From: Flaveria trinervia
Taxonomy: Eukaryota; Streptophyta; Magnoliopsida; Asterales; Asteraceae
Direction of reading: 5' to 3'
Assembly: GCA_025506515.1 (NCBI GenBank)
Contig: CM046456.1
Coordinates: 8,633,103 to 8,697,102, forward strand
Length of the DNA stretch: 64,000 bases
Below the pieces are notes generated by a model. That model saw only the letters and a program-made list of their open reading frames with translations. It was not told where the DNA came from and made no database searches. Both the position numbers and the translations under genes were made by a program. Of this stretch, positions 25,031 to 37,964 are shown piece after piece (positions within the stretch are counted from its first letter, which is position 1; the number at the start of each line of letters is the position of its first letter).

Positions 25031-28000
25031 AAAATCATTTTTTGAACAAGTTTTTTTTTATTTTTTCTTTGTAATCTTGTTTTATTTTACTATTTCTGTT
25101 TTAATGTATTTTTGATGTAACAATGAGGTTTGCCCATTTAACATTATTCTAACAAAATTATTAACTTAAAGCTACATTAATTATTTCAAATAAGATTAAC
25201 AAATATAAAACCTAATTTTGAAACAAATCGACGAGCAAGACAACTTAAATATGTTTTCTTTTCTCCCTTTTACAAGGTGTTATTGTGCCCATGCTAAATC
25301 CATCTTTATAGTGATTAGTAAAGATTGAAGAAGTTTGAAATGAGAAAGTTAACATGAAAGGACATAATCCGTACTTTGATTTGACTTGATTTATATGTAA
25401 TATGTGATTAGAGTATTTATAATTCATTCTTTATTTTTATTCATATAATTATACTATAAATTACTTTTTTTTCTCTTTTTTTCTATTTTATCATTACTTT
25501 TTTTCTCCTTCACTCACAACCATTAAATATATTAAAAATATTATAGGGTTTTAAACAATAATTCTTAAAAATACAAATTAAACAATAAATTTTTCATATA
25601 TTTCACTCACAACCACTTATAATCATACCATATAATTAGAGACTACACTCACATTATTTTAAGGAACGAATTATGAATGCTCTTATGTCTTCATCTTAAA
25701 ATCTTTAGTAAGCAGAGTTTTAAGTTGTATCAAAAGCATAACTGATTTTTTTAGCTTATCTTATATCTTTTCAACCAATTAATCTATCTTACGGTTCTTG
25801 TATTTTAATTGGAATTCACTAATCACTCTAGTTACTTCCAAAATCAATTGTTTATCTGGACTTACTTTATAATTAAATAATAAAATATTGAAATTGTCAC
25901 ATGTTTCTTATATATACGATACTTATAAGATATGTATAAGATTATAGTTTATTTTAACATCACTTTATAACTATTATTAACTTAATATGTTTCGTATTTG
26001 GATTTTGCTCTCAATGTAAATAGTTATCACTGAGTTCTCCATCTTAGACCCAATAATAAACCCTTAACTCACCATAGAGAAATCACTTTCTAACAGTTAA
26101 GACATTATGAAGGCAAGATTGTCCATCATACACAAGAGCGCCCCACACATGTTTGTTTTTTTATGGATAAAATTAACATCCTTACCTCCCATTCCATATA
26201 ATCCAAATGACATAAATTGAGTATTTTTCATATTTACTAATTTATTATAATTACTGTTTTCTCCCGCGCTACGCACACATAAGTTTGGTTGTTTTTCCCT
26301 GTTTTACACGACCGTGACTTTCTGCATTATCGGGTCGGCTCATCGGAAACCACAAAAACATTTATCAATACTGGTTTCGATAATACCGATACCAATGTTT
26401 GACGCCAGAAACACAAAAAATAAACTTTTGTGGTCAAAAACTAAAAATATAAAATTTTAGTGTAGCACCTCAATTGCTTTCATCATAAAAAAACCCTCAA
26501 TAATAGCTTGGGCAAATAAAAAACAAAAGAATAATCCTAATTAGGATTTTGGTTTTAATATATTTTTTAACAAAAATATGGTCAATATATTAAAAAACAA
26601 ACTTTATTTGGCTAATATATTAAAAAGCAACTTTCATTGTAACAGTGAAGTTACTTTTTAATATATATTATAGTTATATTTTTACAACCTTACATGTACT
26701 TGTAACCACTTATATATTATTTTGTAATATCTAAACTCTCAACTTCTTCGATATAGAAAATTACATTGTTAAAACCGGTTTAAAACCTATAAATCACTAT
26801 ACAAACATCTAAACACGACCTCACCACTCGTATTACGAATGTATGTCCCTATCATATGTATATAGTTTGAATTTTGCACGGATCCTACAAATATTGTATT
26901 TGGATCGAATACTAGTGTGTTATATATAAAAAAACTGCTTGTATAAGAAAGGTAAAATTGTTATTAGCAAAGTTTGGAAAAATTCACTTTAAAAGCCATT
27001 TGAGATATATACTTATTGCATATACTCTAAAACAACAAATGAATATAACATGTTGATAATATTACATAACTAACATATCATTCATTACTAAAATAAATAT
27101 ACATACCCTATTAATAGGAATGTTCAAATAACTTAAAACTCATTCGAAATTGACTAGGTTAAAAACGAGAAGGCTTAAGTAATTTAGTTAACCAACAAAC
27201 TAAGTTCGAGCTAACCTTGTCTCGACTCGATCTCGCTAAATCATACCTCAATTTAATGTTTAATATCATAGTCCATTCTTAGTATTTCTCATCTCAAATC
27301 ATATCCCTCCTCAATCTTAAATTTTACAACCCAAGTGAAATAGACCTTATAATACTCCCATACTAATAATAATAAGATTTGATGACATGACTTAGTATTT
27401 TTAATATTCCATTTATTTAGTGTCCTATTACTTATCTTACTTATCAGATGACTTGTTGAACCGTTGACACTAAACAGTATACACTATGTATTATGTGAAC
27501 AATATTTTAATCTTAATTTAACTGTGACGAACCTTTAATAGTGCAATACGTTTTGATCTTGAAACGCCAAGCATATTTCCTAGAGATTCGAATGCTAATA
27601 GTGGTCTAGTTTTTTCTATAATATCATAGATTTTCTGTTCACAAATAATTAATCAGTGTAACTGAGACTTCAAGCAACAATCATGTCGAGTTAAAGCTAT
27701 TCAAATAGCTTGAACTCGCTCAATAATAACCCACCTGAAAACAACTCGACCGTAAACAAACCAATTTTGCTTGATTTAATTCGTAAACAAGCCGACTTGA
27801 AGCTCTCGTAATCGTTTCGTAGAAAATCATACAACTGACATAAGTCAAGTTCCTTAATAAAAATGCAAAATTATATTGATAAATAGTTTATAAAATATCT
27901 AAAAACAATAAATACCGCATTAAATAAAACACGACACACCCACAGCCACCAACACTAGAAGCCACCCAACACTGCGTGGTAGTTAGCAGTCAAGTTTCCA

Positions 28001-28926
28001 TTTTTCCAAACTCAACGACGACCGTCCGATCAAACGCCCCCACATTAACCATCATGCACCCAATCAAACCACCCCACATTCTTATCAACCCAATATCAAA
28101 ATTCGTAAATGATCCATGTATTTGATTATATTGCAATTTTGTTATTTAGGTTTTAAAATTACAAATTTAGTGTAAAGACTAGTAAAATAGTTGTAAGTTT
28201 ATTCCTCATCGACCATCGTTACTGTTCATTAGTTTTTTAAAATATGAGAACTAGACCTGCAATATTTATCCAATCATGTGGACCGTTCGCTTAACGTTCT
28301 TTTAAATTATAAAATAAAAAAGTAACAACTAAAAGATATAAATGTAAAAGTTATCTTTATCTCCTTCTTTTAATTGTTTATAAATTTCTTGTTTTTTTTA
28401 CCTTATATTTAATTTCTATTATGATTTTTATTGCTATATTTAACTTTTATTTTAAATCTTTTATCTTTTTTAGTTTTCTTAGTTTAAAGAAAGTTATACA
28501 AATAATTCATATGGTTTGATCATATTATAAATTTAGTCTCGTATCATTAAATATTAACGGACAACAAAGCATTTGATCATACAATATCTCGAGACCCCGC
28601 TGGTAAACACGAGGCTCTGGCAGCTGTACTTTTTTTATATGATGCGTAAGGAATGGACGAGCGAAGGAAAATCAATACGAATAATTCATATGGTATGAAT
28701 AATTCATATGGTTTGATTTATTTATCTTATAAATATTAGAATCAAACTTATAACTTTTAAAATCCGAAAACCAAACCAATAATATCATCAATCTATAAGT
28801 ACCATTTGTGTAACTCTCTCTCAAAATAATAATCTACCCAATACATGTGGTGCTCATCGGTGGCTCTCAATTCACACCATCAAGTTCACACCATCAAATT
28901 CAACCCCAAATCCTAAATCAATCACC

Positions 28927-30429
28927 ATGGGTGTCGTCGAACAAGCTCACAATGTCAAGATCCTAGGGTCCGGTGATCGAACCATAGTGCTCGCACACGG
29001 GTTCGGTACGGACCAGTCGGTTTGGAAGCATCTGGTGCCTCATCTAGTCGAGGATTATAAGGTTGTGTTGTACGATAACATGGGTGCGGGTACGACGAAC
29101 CCTGAGTACTTTGATTTCGATCGGTACGCTAGTCTTGAAGGGTTTGCGTACGATGTTATCGGCATTCTTGAGGAGCTTCAGATTTCGTCGTGTGTGTATG
29201 TCGGTCACTCCGTCTCGGCTATGATTGGGGCTGTTGCTTCGATTACTCGACCCGACTTGTTCTCGAAAATCGTAATGATTTCGGCGTCTCCGAGGTCTGT
29301 TATGTTATCTACCGTTAAATCCACCTAACGTGTTTACTACCGATAGTCATAAAGCCCGTTTATTACGCGCTTTTTGAATTATCTACTGTTACATCCACCT
29401 AACTTTACTATTGCGGTTTTAAATTATAAACGGTTAAATTTATCTAACTTGTGTGTGATGATGTTTTTTTTTTTTTTTTTTTTTTTTTGAAAACGTTTGT
29501 GTAGGGCTTTAGGTTAGAAGACGTTGAGGATGTTTCTGTTTAGAGGTTTAATTAGTTTTTTTAATTAGTGTTCAATGAATGGGGTATATTATTAATACAT
29601 TCAACCCTTAACATATATAGTGTTTTAATTGCATCATCCTTATATAAAACCTTACATAAATTAGCTTAATTCGGTAAGTGTCATCGTGTTGACGTTTCGG
29701 GATTTTTACGTTCCGTTTGTTGTTTATTTTGTGAAACTTATGATGTGAACAACTAATTTTGGAAATAACAAACCAAACCGGCTAAAGGGGCTCAATTAGC
29801 TCTGGTTTAGACGGTTTGGTTGGTTACTTGGTTAACGGTTTATGAACACCCTAGTTAAAATGACTTTGATTTAACGGTTGGGGTTGGTGGTTAACCGTTG
29901 CGTTTATTAAGGGATTATGGTTTTAAAAACTTGATTATTTGGAAGTGACGTGAAGAAAATTTTTTTACTTTTTTATATTTTTAGGTACTTGAACACAGTG
30001 GATTACTTTGGTGGATTTGAGGAGGAAGATCTTAACCAACTATTCGAAGCGATGCAGTCGAATTTCAAGGCGTGGTGTTCGGGTTTCGCGCCATTGGCGG
30101 TTGGCGGGGACATGGACTCGGTCGCGGTTCAAGAGTTTAGCCGAACCCTTTTCAACATGAGACCCGACATAGCCTTAAGCGTGGCTCAAACCATTTTCAG
30201 AAGTGACATGAGACAACTGTTGCCTCATGTTGTCGTCCCGTGTCACATCATCCAAAGTATGAAAGATCTCGCGGTTCCTGTGGTCGTGGCTGAGTACTTG
30301 CATCAGAACCTTGGGGGTGAGTCCATCGTCGAGGTTATGTCGACAGATGGTCACCTCCCGCAGTTGAGCTCACCGGATGTCGTGGTTCCGGTGCTTCTTA
30401 GGCATATCCGATATGATATCGCAGTGTAA
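28927..30429 (+). CDS. KAI2: KAI2 (karrikin-insensitive 2), alpha/beta-hydrolase receptor, 2 exons, intact
   Basis: This is the receptor-hydrolase of the karrikin/KAI2-ligand pathway. In Arabidopsis it acts with the F-box protein MAX2 to remove SMAX1/SMXL2 repressors and controls germination and seedling light responses. Exons 28927-29294 and 29985-30429 join within an Arg codon (AG|G) with GT-AG borders to give exactly 270 residues, the length of Arabidopsis KAI2. The start is MGVVEQAHNVK, the canonical N-terminus. The catalytic triad is visible: Ser95 in GHSVSAMIG, Asp217 in SMKDLAVP and His246 in DGHLPQL. Other family blocks are HGFGTDQSVWKHLVPHLV, YDNMGAGTTNP and GGDMDSVAVQEFSRTLFN. It is KAI2 rather than D14 by its N-terminus and by the SASPRYLN lid junction. 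The 690-bp intron contains a poly-T run (about 29466-29489). No lesion was found. Confidence 0.96.
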
Positions 30430-33272
30430 TTATGTTTGGTTTATGTTGGTTGTTTGAACTATAAAAGTTGTTGATAGAACTTGTGTGTATGCCCTTCTTT
30501 ATTTGATGTTTAAATGTTTTTAGGATTTAAGTTGTTGTAATAACTTAAAAAATAAAATCTCTCAAGAAGTTACCAATTATCAATTAACTCACTTTATGTA
30601 TAATACGTTGTATTGAGCCCCTACACTCATTATTTCTAATCGAATTTGAATCTAATGGCATTTGGAAAATCTTTGATTATTACCATTGTACTGTCAACCC
30701 AAGTGGGTAATGACGAAGTTTGAACATCTCCGTACGGGGGGCGGGGGCGAAATTAAATTCTTTTAAGGGGGCGAACTCGATATTTATAAATTGTTAACTT
30801 TTAAAGTTTGATTCTTTTATTACTTTATTCTAGTTTGAGGGTTTTCGAAAGGTTTATATGTAAATTTTAGGTGAATTATTTATAAATTGTTAACTTTTAA
30901 AGTTTGATTCTTTTATTACTTTATTCTATTTTTTATAAATTGTTGCCCCGTACATGTTCTAGTTTGAGGGTTTTCGAAAGGTTTATATGTAAATTTTAGG
31001 TGAATTATTTATAAATTGTTAACTTTTAAAGTTTGATTCTTTTATTACTTTATTCTTCTAAGCTTTTCATCAACTCTTTATATTCTACAATTTTATTCTT
31101 TATTCTCGATTCACTTCTTTATACATTCAATCTTTTTCATCCGATTACTTTAATATCATGCTAAATATATGAGTTAAATATATAAAAAATAGAATAGAGA
31201 AGGAATAAAAACAACTATAAAAGTACAAATTTAAAAACAATCATTAATTAAACTGTGTGAAGATCCATCTATTCAATCTATCAATCTCTCAATTTAAATT
31301 ATACTCTGTCAAATCCATCTATTCAATCCATCAATCTATCAACTTATAATCCTTTCAATATAAAGGTAGAAAAATCATACACTCATCTGTACTATATATC
31401 CCATAAATTAAACCTCACACTACTTCAAGAATATATCCAAACAACCACCACATAATGCAGGCCTCCCCACTTACTGACTAGATATTTGTAACAACTTGAT
31501 CCACCATGTGATCCATTTATAACATTAAACTAGGATTGTACATGAACGTGCATGGTGCGTTAGATGAACGGATTATATCGAGGCTCAGATAAAATGAATG
31601 TTCTCATCTTATCACCACCATCGCTTGACGGGAAATATACCAACTAATGACAATGACACCGACCTCATGAGAAATAACTTTAACGTAAACTTTGGCTTAG
31701 ACCCCTAACCCTACCAATTTTAAATTTGAACTCATCACAGCCAGAAGATAAAAGAACATAACAAATCATTCAGATGAAATCACACAATAAAATGTTATCA
31801 ATAGTAGCCTGTAGCATCACATAAATAATGATGTCTTATCTATTATCAACTCATAATAACAAATTATCTTAGATGAGTTAGTTTCATCATCATAAATCAA
31901 ACAAAATTACATCTACAATTTGAATGAGCAAAGGCTCAAACTCATTAGCTCTACAACTTGAAAAGGCAACCATCGGTGAGCCGGAGACCACCTACAACGT
32001 CAAAGCAACCTCACTATCATTAAATAAACACCAACTTCACCACCATGCAGACGCCACCAAAGGTGGGTCGGAGACCACTAGCGGCGTCAAAGAGACAATC
32101 GTGCTACGAAAGTAGGAAAATCGACCAACAGAGGAAGAAGGAAACTCAGAGACTCAATCGTGTCCGACGCCACCTCCGAAGATCACCTCAAATCCGAGTG
32201 TGTGAAAGAGAAAGATACGGTTAAGGGGCACTTGGGTTAGCCGCCGGCAACCGATGCAACATAGATCGATGACTAAAATTCACCGCTTCGCGGGTGGCTG
32301 CTGGCGGTGTTTTGCGGCGGCGGCAACAGAAGTCGTCTTCGCCTCAAGAAAACTGTTACCCGGCTGTGGTTTTAAGAAAGACGGACGATCGACGGAGTGG
32401 AAACGACGGGCCAGTCGGAGTGGCCACCGCCTCCGCCTCCATGGCAATCGCACCATCAAGCTGTCTCTAGAACTTCCAGAACATACATATATGGTTGGTA
32501 GAGAGGACCAAATTGTAAATACTCAAAAAGATGTGGAAAAAACAAAAAACCCATTAACACGCTATTCCTTCATATGGTTTTTAAATATATAGGGGAATAT
32601 GTCAACTAGCATGTATTAACTTGAACATGCAGTATTTGCACACAAACATACACTTTGATCATGTATATCAACAAGTAGCTTAATCATCTTCATCAATAAC
32701 TAGTATAATCACACATAACAAGTGTATCAATATAGAGTTTGTGTAAAACAATATAATGCATAAAATACTATATATATAGACACCAAAAGAAAACATTTTA
32801 ATGTGCACTGACTTTTGTAAATCAGCTGTAACTCACCTTGATAGTTGTTAGATAAGTAGTCGTAACCTTGGTCACTTTAGACGTTTGTTTAGATCTCCTT
32901 TTTTACTATATTATTTACAAAAATATAATTCATGAGATCATACAAAGTATAGGATAAAAATTAAAACTTTAAACCATTATGTCGTGATCAATAGTGATGC
33001 TGCACTTGTTAACATAAGTTTGTGTCAATTAACTACATGAAGTTTATTGATAGACCCACGTCTCCTGTTTTAAAGGAAGTAACCGTTCAAGAAAATATCG
33101 GGTTGCAAGGATCCGATCCGGGGGAACAATCGATCCAAGATTCATGGGTCACTTTGGTCCACGTCAACAATTAATCATCATGCAACTTCAGGCTACTACC
33201 AATGTTATTTTATTTGTTATTTTAATTCTTCACTTAGTGTCTTTTATTTAATATTTAGTAGTAGCGGTTCTC
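30430..33272. other. Intergenic region with small repeats
   Basis: The start holds the KAI2 3' UTR. A G-rich fragment (30733-30780) precedes a short nested direct repeat (30782-31056). At 31924-32592 the base composition becomes GC-richer and short plus-strand frames open, but none matches a family I know. A block at about 33,060-33,175 is open in one frame and ends in WVTLVHVNN then a stop; it may be the end of an old coding sequence interrupted by the next element. Confidence 0.45.
30782..31056. repeat. A-B-A-spacer-B-A direct repeat
   Basis: Block A (about 50 bp) occurs at about 30782, 30878 and 31007, and block B (about 46 bp) at about 30832 and 30961. A 33-bp spacer lies between the second A and second B. 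The copies are almost identical, so the duplication is recent. Confidence 0.75.
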
Positions 33273-33277
33273 GAGAT
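33273..33277. repeat. Target-site duplication GAGAT of copia element 2
   Basis: GAGAT here and at 37960-37964 flank the element. Confidence 0.85.
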
Positions 33278-33362
33278 TAATAGCATCTTTGTATTTATGG
33301 TTATAATTAAGTGATATGAGGCATCTCCTTAATAAGAATGAAGGAAAATTATATTCCTCACA
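33278..33362 (+). repeat. 5' LTR of copia element 2, internally deleted
   Basis: 85 bp. Matches both ends of the 3' LTR but lacks 72 bases in the middle. Confidence 0.85.
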
Positions 33363-33462
33363 TGGTATCATACCAACCTCCGATCCCTAGACCTCCGATC
33401 CCTCTATTTTTTCTACACTCTGTTCAACATATATCCTCCTCCTTTTCAATACCTTTACTCCC

Positions 33463-36400
33463 ATGGATTCAAAATTACATCCAGCCCTCACCGTTTCTAA
33501 CATCAAAACCCATGTTCCTATTCTTTTGGAAAAAGACTCAACCTATTATGCCACATGGAAGACTTTCTTTCAAGTCCATTGTCAGGCGTATGAGGTCTTC
33601 TCCCATCTGTCTCCCCGGCCTACCCCCCCCCCACCCCCTGCTGCCGCCTCGGCGGACACCGCCGCTGCCACCGCCGCTGCCACCGCTGAAGCGTTATGGC
33701 AGCGTCTTGACGCTCTTGTTCGCCAGTGGATTTATGCCACAATCTCCCCTACCCTTCTCAATGTTATAATTGACCCAGGCCAGACTGCATACGCTTCCTG
33801 GACAGCCGTTGCAGCTGAGTTCACAGCCAATAACAACACGCGGGCCGTTTTCTTGGGACAAGATTTTGCTAATCTTTCCCTGGAAAATTTCTCGTCCATG
33901 GAAGCTTACTGTCAACATGCCAAATACCTCGCTGACCAACTCAAAAGCCTCGGCAGCCCCGTTGATGATCGTATGCTCGTCATCAAAGTCCTTACGGGTC
34001 TCACCGAACAGTATGACGGGATCTCCACCGTCTTAACCAGGAAGAAACCAAGAAGAAAAGACAAACTTCTCGGGCTGCAACCACTGCTGCAACCGCTCTT
34101 GCAGCCACCACAACCACCTCTTCGGACCGAACCCAAACCCGCCCTCGTGGTGGACGCCGGCGACGCCGAGGACAACCTACATCAAACCGCAGCAACAACA
34201 ACACGTACAACCAAACCTCCCAGCCCAATCACCCGTACATTATTTTTCCTTCAATTTGGACTTCTCAACAATGGGCAAATGTTTTACACGGCCCAAACCA
34301 GCCATTCAGCCCAATTCACAGCAGGCCCATCCACCCTGCCCCTACCCGTCTAGGCCCAGCAATAATAGTTCGGGTATATTGGGAGCTCGGCCCGATCAGG
34401 CCCATGTCTCGGGATACTCGCCAACTGACATTGAGCAAGCCTTGTATACTCTATCCTTAAACCCACCGGATCATGGGGTAATGGACGCGGGAGCATCTTC
34501 TCATTCGGCAAACCAACAAGGTATATATTCTCCGTCTAACTTTAATTCGTGCACTAATAAAAATATAATTGTTGGTAATGGCATGTCGATCCCTGTTGTG
34601 GCTCAAGGCAACCAGACCCTACCACCCCCGTTCCCACCTTTAAAACTCAATAACGTACTTTATGCACCTAACATTATCAAAAACCTAATTTCAGTTAGAC
34701 GCCTTACGACTGATAATTTGGTTCTATTGAGTTTGACCCATTTGGTTTTCTTGTGAAGGATCTCAAAACTCGGGCACCCATCCTTAGATGCAACAGCACC
34801 GGCGATCTTTACCCCCTCACGCAACCACTTCCACTACCACTCAATCAACCAACGGCCCTCACAACCATTACTCAAGATCGCTGGCATCAAAGATTAGGTC
34901 ATCCTGGAGAAAATTTATTGAAATCCTTAAAGTTATCGTCTTTTATTGATTATGGCAAATGTAATAAAACTTTATGTCAATCTTGCATTTTTGGTAAAAG
35001 TGTACGATTACCCTTTTATGATTCAGTTAATGCTACCAATTTGCCATTTGATATATTACATAGTGATCTTTGGACCTCACCTGTCCTTAGTACAGGGGGC
35101 CACAAACATTACATTTTGTTCTTAGACGATTTCACAAATTCCTTTGGACATTTCCCCTTGCCAATAAATCTCAAGTTTTTGACACATTCACTCAACTTCA
35201 CAACCTTGTTCGTACATAATTTGAGCGTACCATAAAACAATTACAGTGTGACAATGGTAAAGAATACGATAATAATAAATTTCGCACCTTTTGCCACACA
35301 AATGGTATGCACTTTCGGTTTTGCTGTCCTTATACCTCTTCTCAAAATGGCAAAGCCGAACGCAAAATCCGAACAATAAATAACATGATCTGTACCCTCC
35401 TAGCTCAAGCATCTTTGCCACCATACTTTTGGCACCATGCTCTTGAAACCGCACCTATCTTCTTAACATCCTTCCCAACAAAACATACAAATATCGGTCA
35501 CCCACCTCTCTTTTATACGGTGTCATCCCTGAATACGATCACCTTCGTGTTTTTGGATGTTTCTGTTATCCTCTCACCCCCTCCACCACCATACACAAAC
35601 TCAACTACCGTTCCAACCCATGTGTCTTCCTTGGTTATCCTCCTAACCATCGAGGATACAAATGTCTTGACCTCACTACCCACCAACTCATCATCTCCCG
35701 TCACGTACATTCGAGGAGACCATTTTTCCCTACAACATCCAATCTCCCACCTCCCCTCCCTCCTATGACTTTCTCAACCCCTCCATCAACCCACTTGTTT
35801 GGGACCACCTTTCCTCCCAAAAGCCCACCGCCAACTCTCCTGAACCGCACACTCCATCGGGTTCAGGCCCACAAACCTCTCCTTCAACACAACCATATCA
35901 CCCCTTATCTCCTGACCAACACGTCCCAAGCCCAATTCCTGACCAACACATCCCAAGCCCACTTCCGCACCACTCCAATACTACCTCTGCCCCAACCCTC
36001 ACTGACCCAATAACGCCTTCCCCACTGTCCGCATCAAGCCCAAACCTTCCTGGCCCAAACATCCCAGGCCCACTACCGTTCCACACCACAACCAGTCCGC
36101 GCATCTCCACAGACCTGAACCCGTCTACCTTTCCCAACTCTTCTCCAATCCCACCTCCACCACCTCATCCGCCCACGTGTATCATTCACACCCGCTCCAT
36201 GAGCGGTATCACCAAACCTAAACCGCCCTTTAGCCTTCACACTGCCACTGTTATACCAATTCCTAAAAACCCACAGGTTGCCTTATCCACTCCAGAGTGG
36301 CATAACGCCATGACCAATGAGTTTAGTGCCCTTATTAAAAATAAGACTTGGGAACTTGTACCTCGCACACCCGATATGAATATAATATGATGCATGTGGT

Positions 36401-37805
36401 TATTTAAACATAAGTACAGGTCGGATGGCAGTCTTGAGCGCTACAAAGCGCGTTTAGTATGTGATGGTCGCAAACAGGAACAGGGGATAGATTGTGGAGA
36501 AACATTTAGCCCGGTTGTAAAACCGGCTACTATTCGCATGGTTCTTTCGCTAGCACTAGCAAAATCATGGAAAATTCATCAACTGGATGTCACTAATGCG
36601 TTCCTGCATGGAAATTTAGAAGAGACCGTATATAGCATCAACCTATCGGTTTTCGCCATCATGACTACCCGAATCATGTTTGTCTTCTCAAGAAATCTCT
36701 ATATGGACTCAAACAGGCCCCTCGTGCCTGGTATCAGCGGTTCACAGACTTTGTTACATCTCAGGGATTTCGCCAGAGCAAGTCGGACAACTCACTGTTT
36801 ATCTACAAGCATGATCATGACACCGCTTATCTTCTCATATATGTTGATGACATTATTCTTACAACCTCTTCTGACATCCTACGGCACCACATTATTAGTT
36901 CTCTTGCAGGTGAATTTGTTATGAAGGATCTGGGCTCTCTCTCCTACTTTTTGGGCATACAGGTCACTCGTTCTGGAGACACGATGTTTTTGTCACAGGA
37001 GGCCTATGCCCGTGACATTATTCACCGAGCCGCCATGGATTCTTGCAAACCCGCGGCCACCCCAGTTGATACCCAGTCCAAACTCTCGTCTGACACTGGC
37101 CCATTATACGACGGCCCTAGCACCTATCGCAGCTTGGCAGGTGCACTTCAGTACCTGACTTTCACCAGACCGGACATATCCTATGCAGTCTAGCAGATTT
37201 GCATTCACATGCATGCTCCCCGTGTTACACACTGGAATGCTTTAAAGCGCATTATCCGCTACATTCAGGGCACCTCTGAGTACGGTCTTCATCTTAGTCC
37301 AGCCCAGTCTCTGTCTCTCGTTGCCTATACAGATGCTGATTGGGCCGGTTGCCCTGACACTCGCCACTCTACTTCTGGATACTGTGTTTATTTTGGTGAA
37401 AGTCTAATCTCCTGGTCTTCGAAACGCCAAACAACCATCTCTCGCTCTAGTGCTGAAGCGGAATATCGCGGAGTCGCCAATGTCGTTGCTGAACTATGCT
37501 GGCTTCGTAACCTCCTGCTTGAATTGCATCATCCTATTTCGCGGGCTTCCTTGGTATACTGCGACAACATCAGTGCAATCTACCTTTCTGGCAATCTGGT
37601 GCAACATCAACGCACCAAACACATCGAGCTCGACATCCATTTCGTCCGTGAACAAGTTCAGAAAGGGTGCATTCGTGTTCTTCATGTGCCATCTCGTCAT
37701 CAGATTGCCGATATCTTCACCAAAGGACTTCCACGCATTCTATTTGATGATTTCCGAACCAGTCTCAGCATTCGTCCACCCTTCGCTTCGACTGCGGGGA
37801 TGTAA
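33463..37805 (+). pseudogene. Copia gag-pol remnant, many frameshifts and stops
   Basis: Gag begins at about 33463 and carries the copia gag signature, with Ala- and Pro-rich low-complexity insertions. The protease motif reads MDAGASSHS near 34480, i.e. DAG where an active copia protease has D(T/S)G. Integrase pieces include WHQRLGHP, CQSCIFGKS and LHSDLW (34880-35070) and QNGKAERKIRTI (about 35340). RT pieces are WLFKHKYRSDGSLERYKARL and QLDVTNAFLHGNLEE (36397-36630), then YVDD in another frame (about 36840). RNase H includes YTDADWAGC, SSAEAEY and YCDNISA (37325-37580). In-frame TGA (36388-36390) and TAG (37191-37193) look like C-to-T changes. The last stop lies inside the 3' LTR. Confidence 0.9.
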
Positions 37806-37959
37806 TAGCATCTTTGTATTTATGGTTATAATTAAGTGATAATTGTGATTGATGTAAATTAGCCAATCTCCTTAAAATAGGGAGATTCTGTTGTAACCTA
37901 TTGCCTATAATATGAGGCATCTCCTTAATGAGAATTCAAGGAAAATTATATTCCTCACA
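37801..37959 (+). repeat. 3' LTR of copia element 2
   Basis: 159 bp, TGTAATAGCA to CCTCACA, preceded by a CTGCGGGGA purine-rich tract. Confidence 0.88.
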
Positions 37960-37964
37960 GAGAT

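Larger units (their letters stand above)
20749..28926. other. AT-rich intergenic region before KAI2
   Basis: No host gene is recognised. It contains a G-rich repeat fragment (about 21408-21570), a MITE (24352-24637) and a tRNA-like sequence (24951-25030). The last few hundred bases upstream of 28927 are the promoter and leader side of KAI2, with a short direct repeat of AATAATTCATATGGT at about 28680-28715. Confidence 0.5.
33278..37959 (+). mobile_element. Degenerate Ty1/copia LTR retrotransposon
   Basis: A 4,682-bp element bounded by GAGAT duplications. The 5' LTR (33278-33362, 85 bp) and 3' LTR (37801-37959, 159 bp) are the same sequence. The 5' copy lacks a 72-bp internal block and the two leading bases TG. 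The primer site begins TGGTATCA but then diverges. Domain order gag-PR-INT-RT-RH is recognisable but broken by many stops and frameshifts. It is clearly older or less constrained than the copia element at 15937. Confidence 0.9.
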
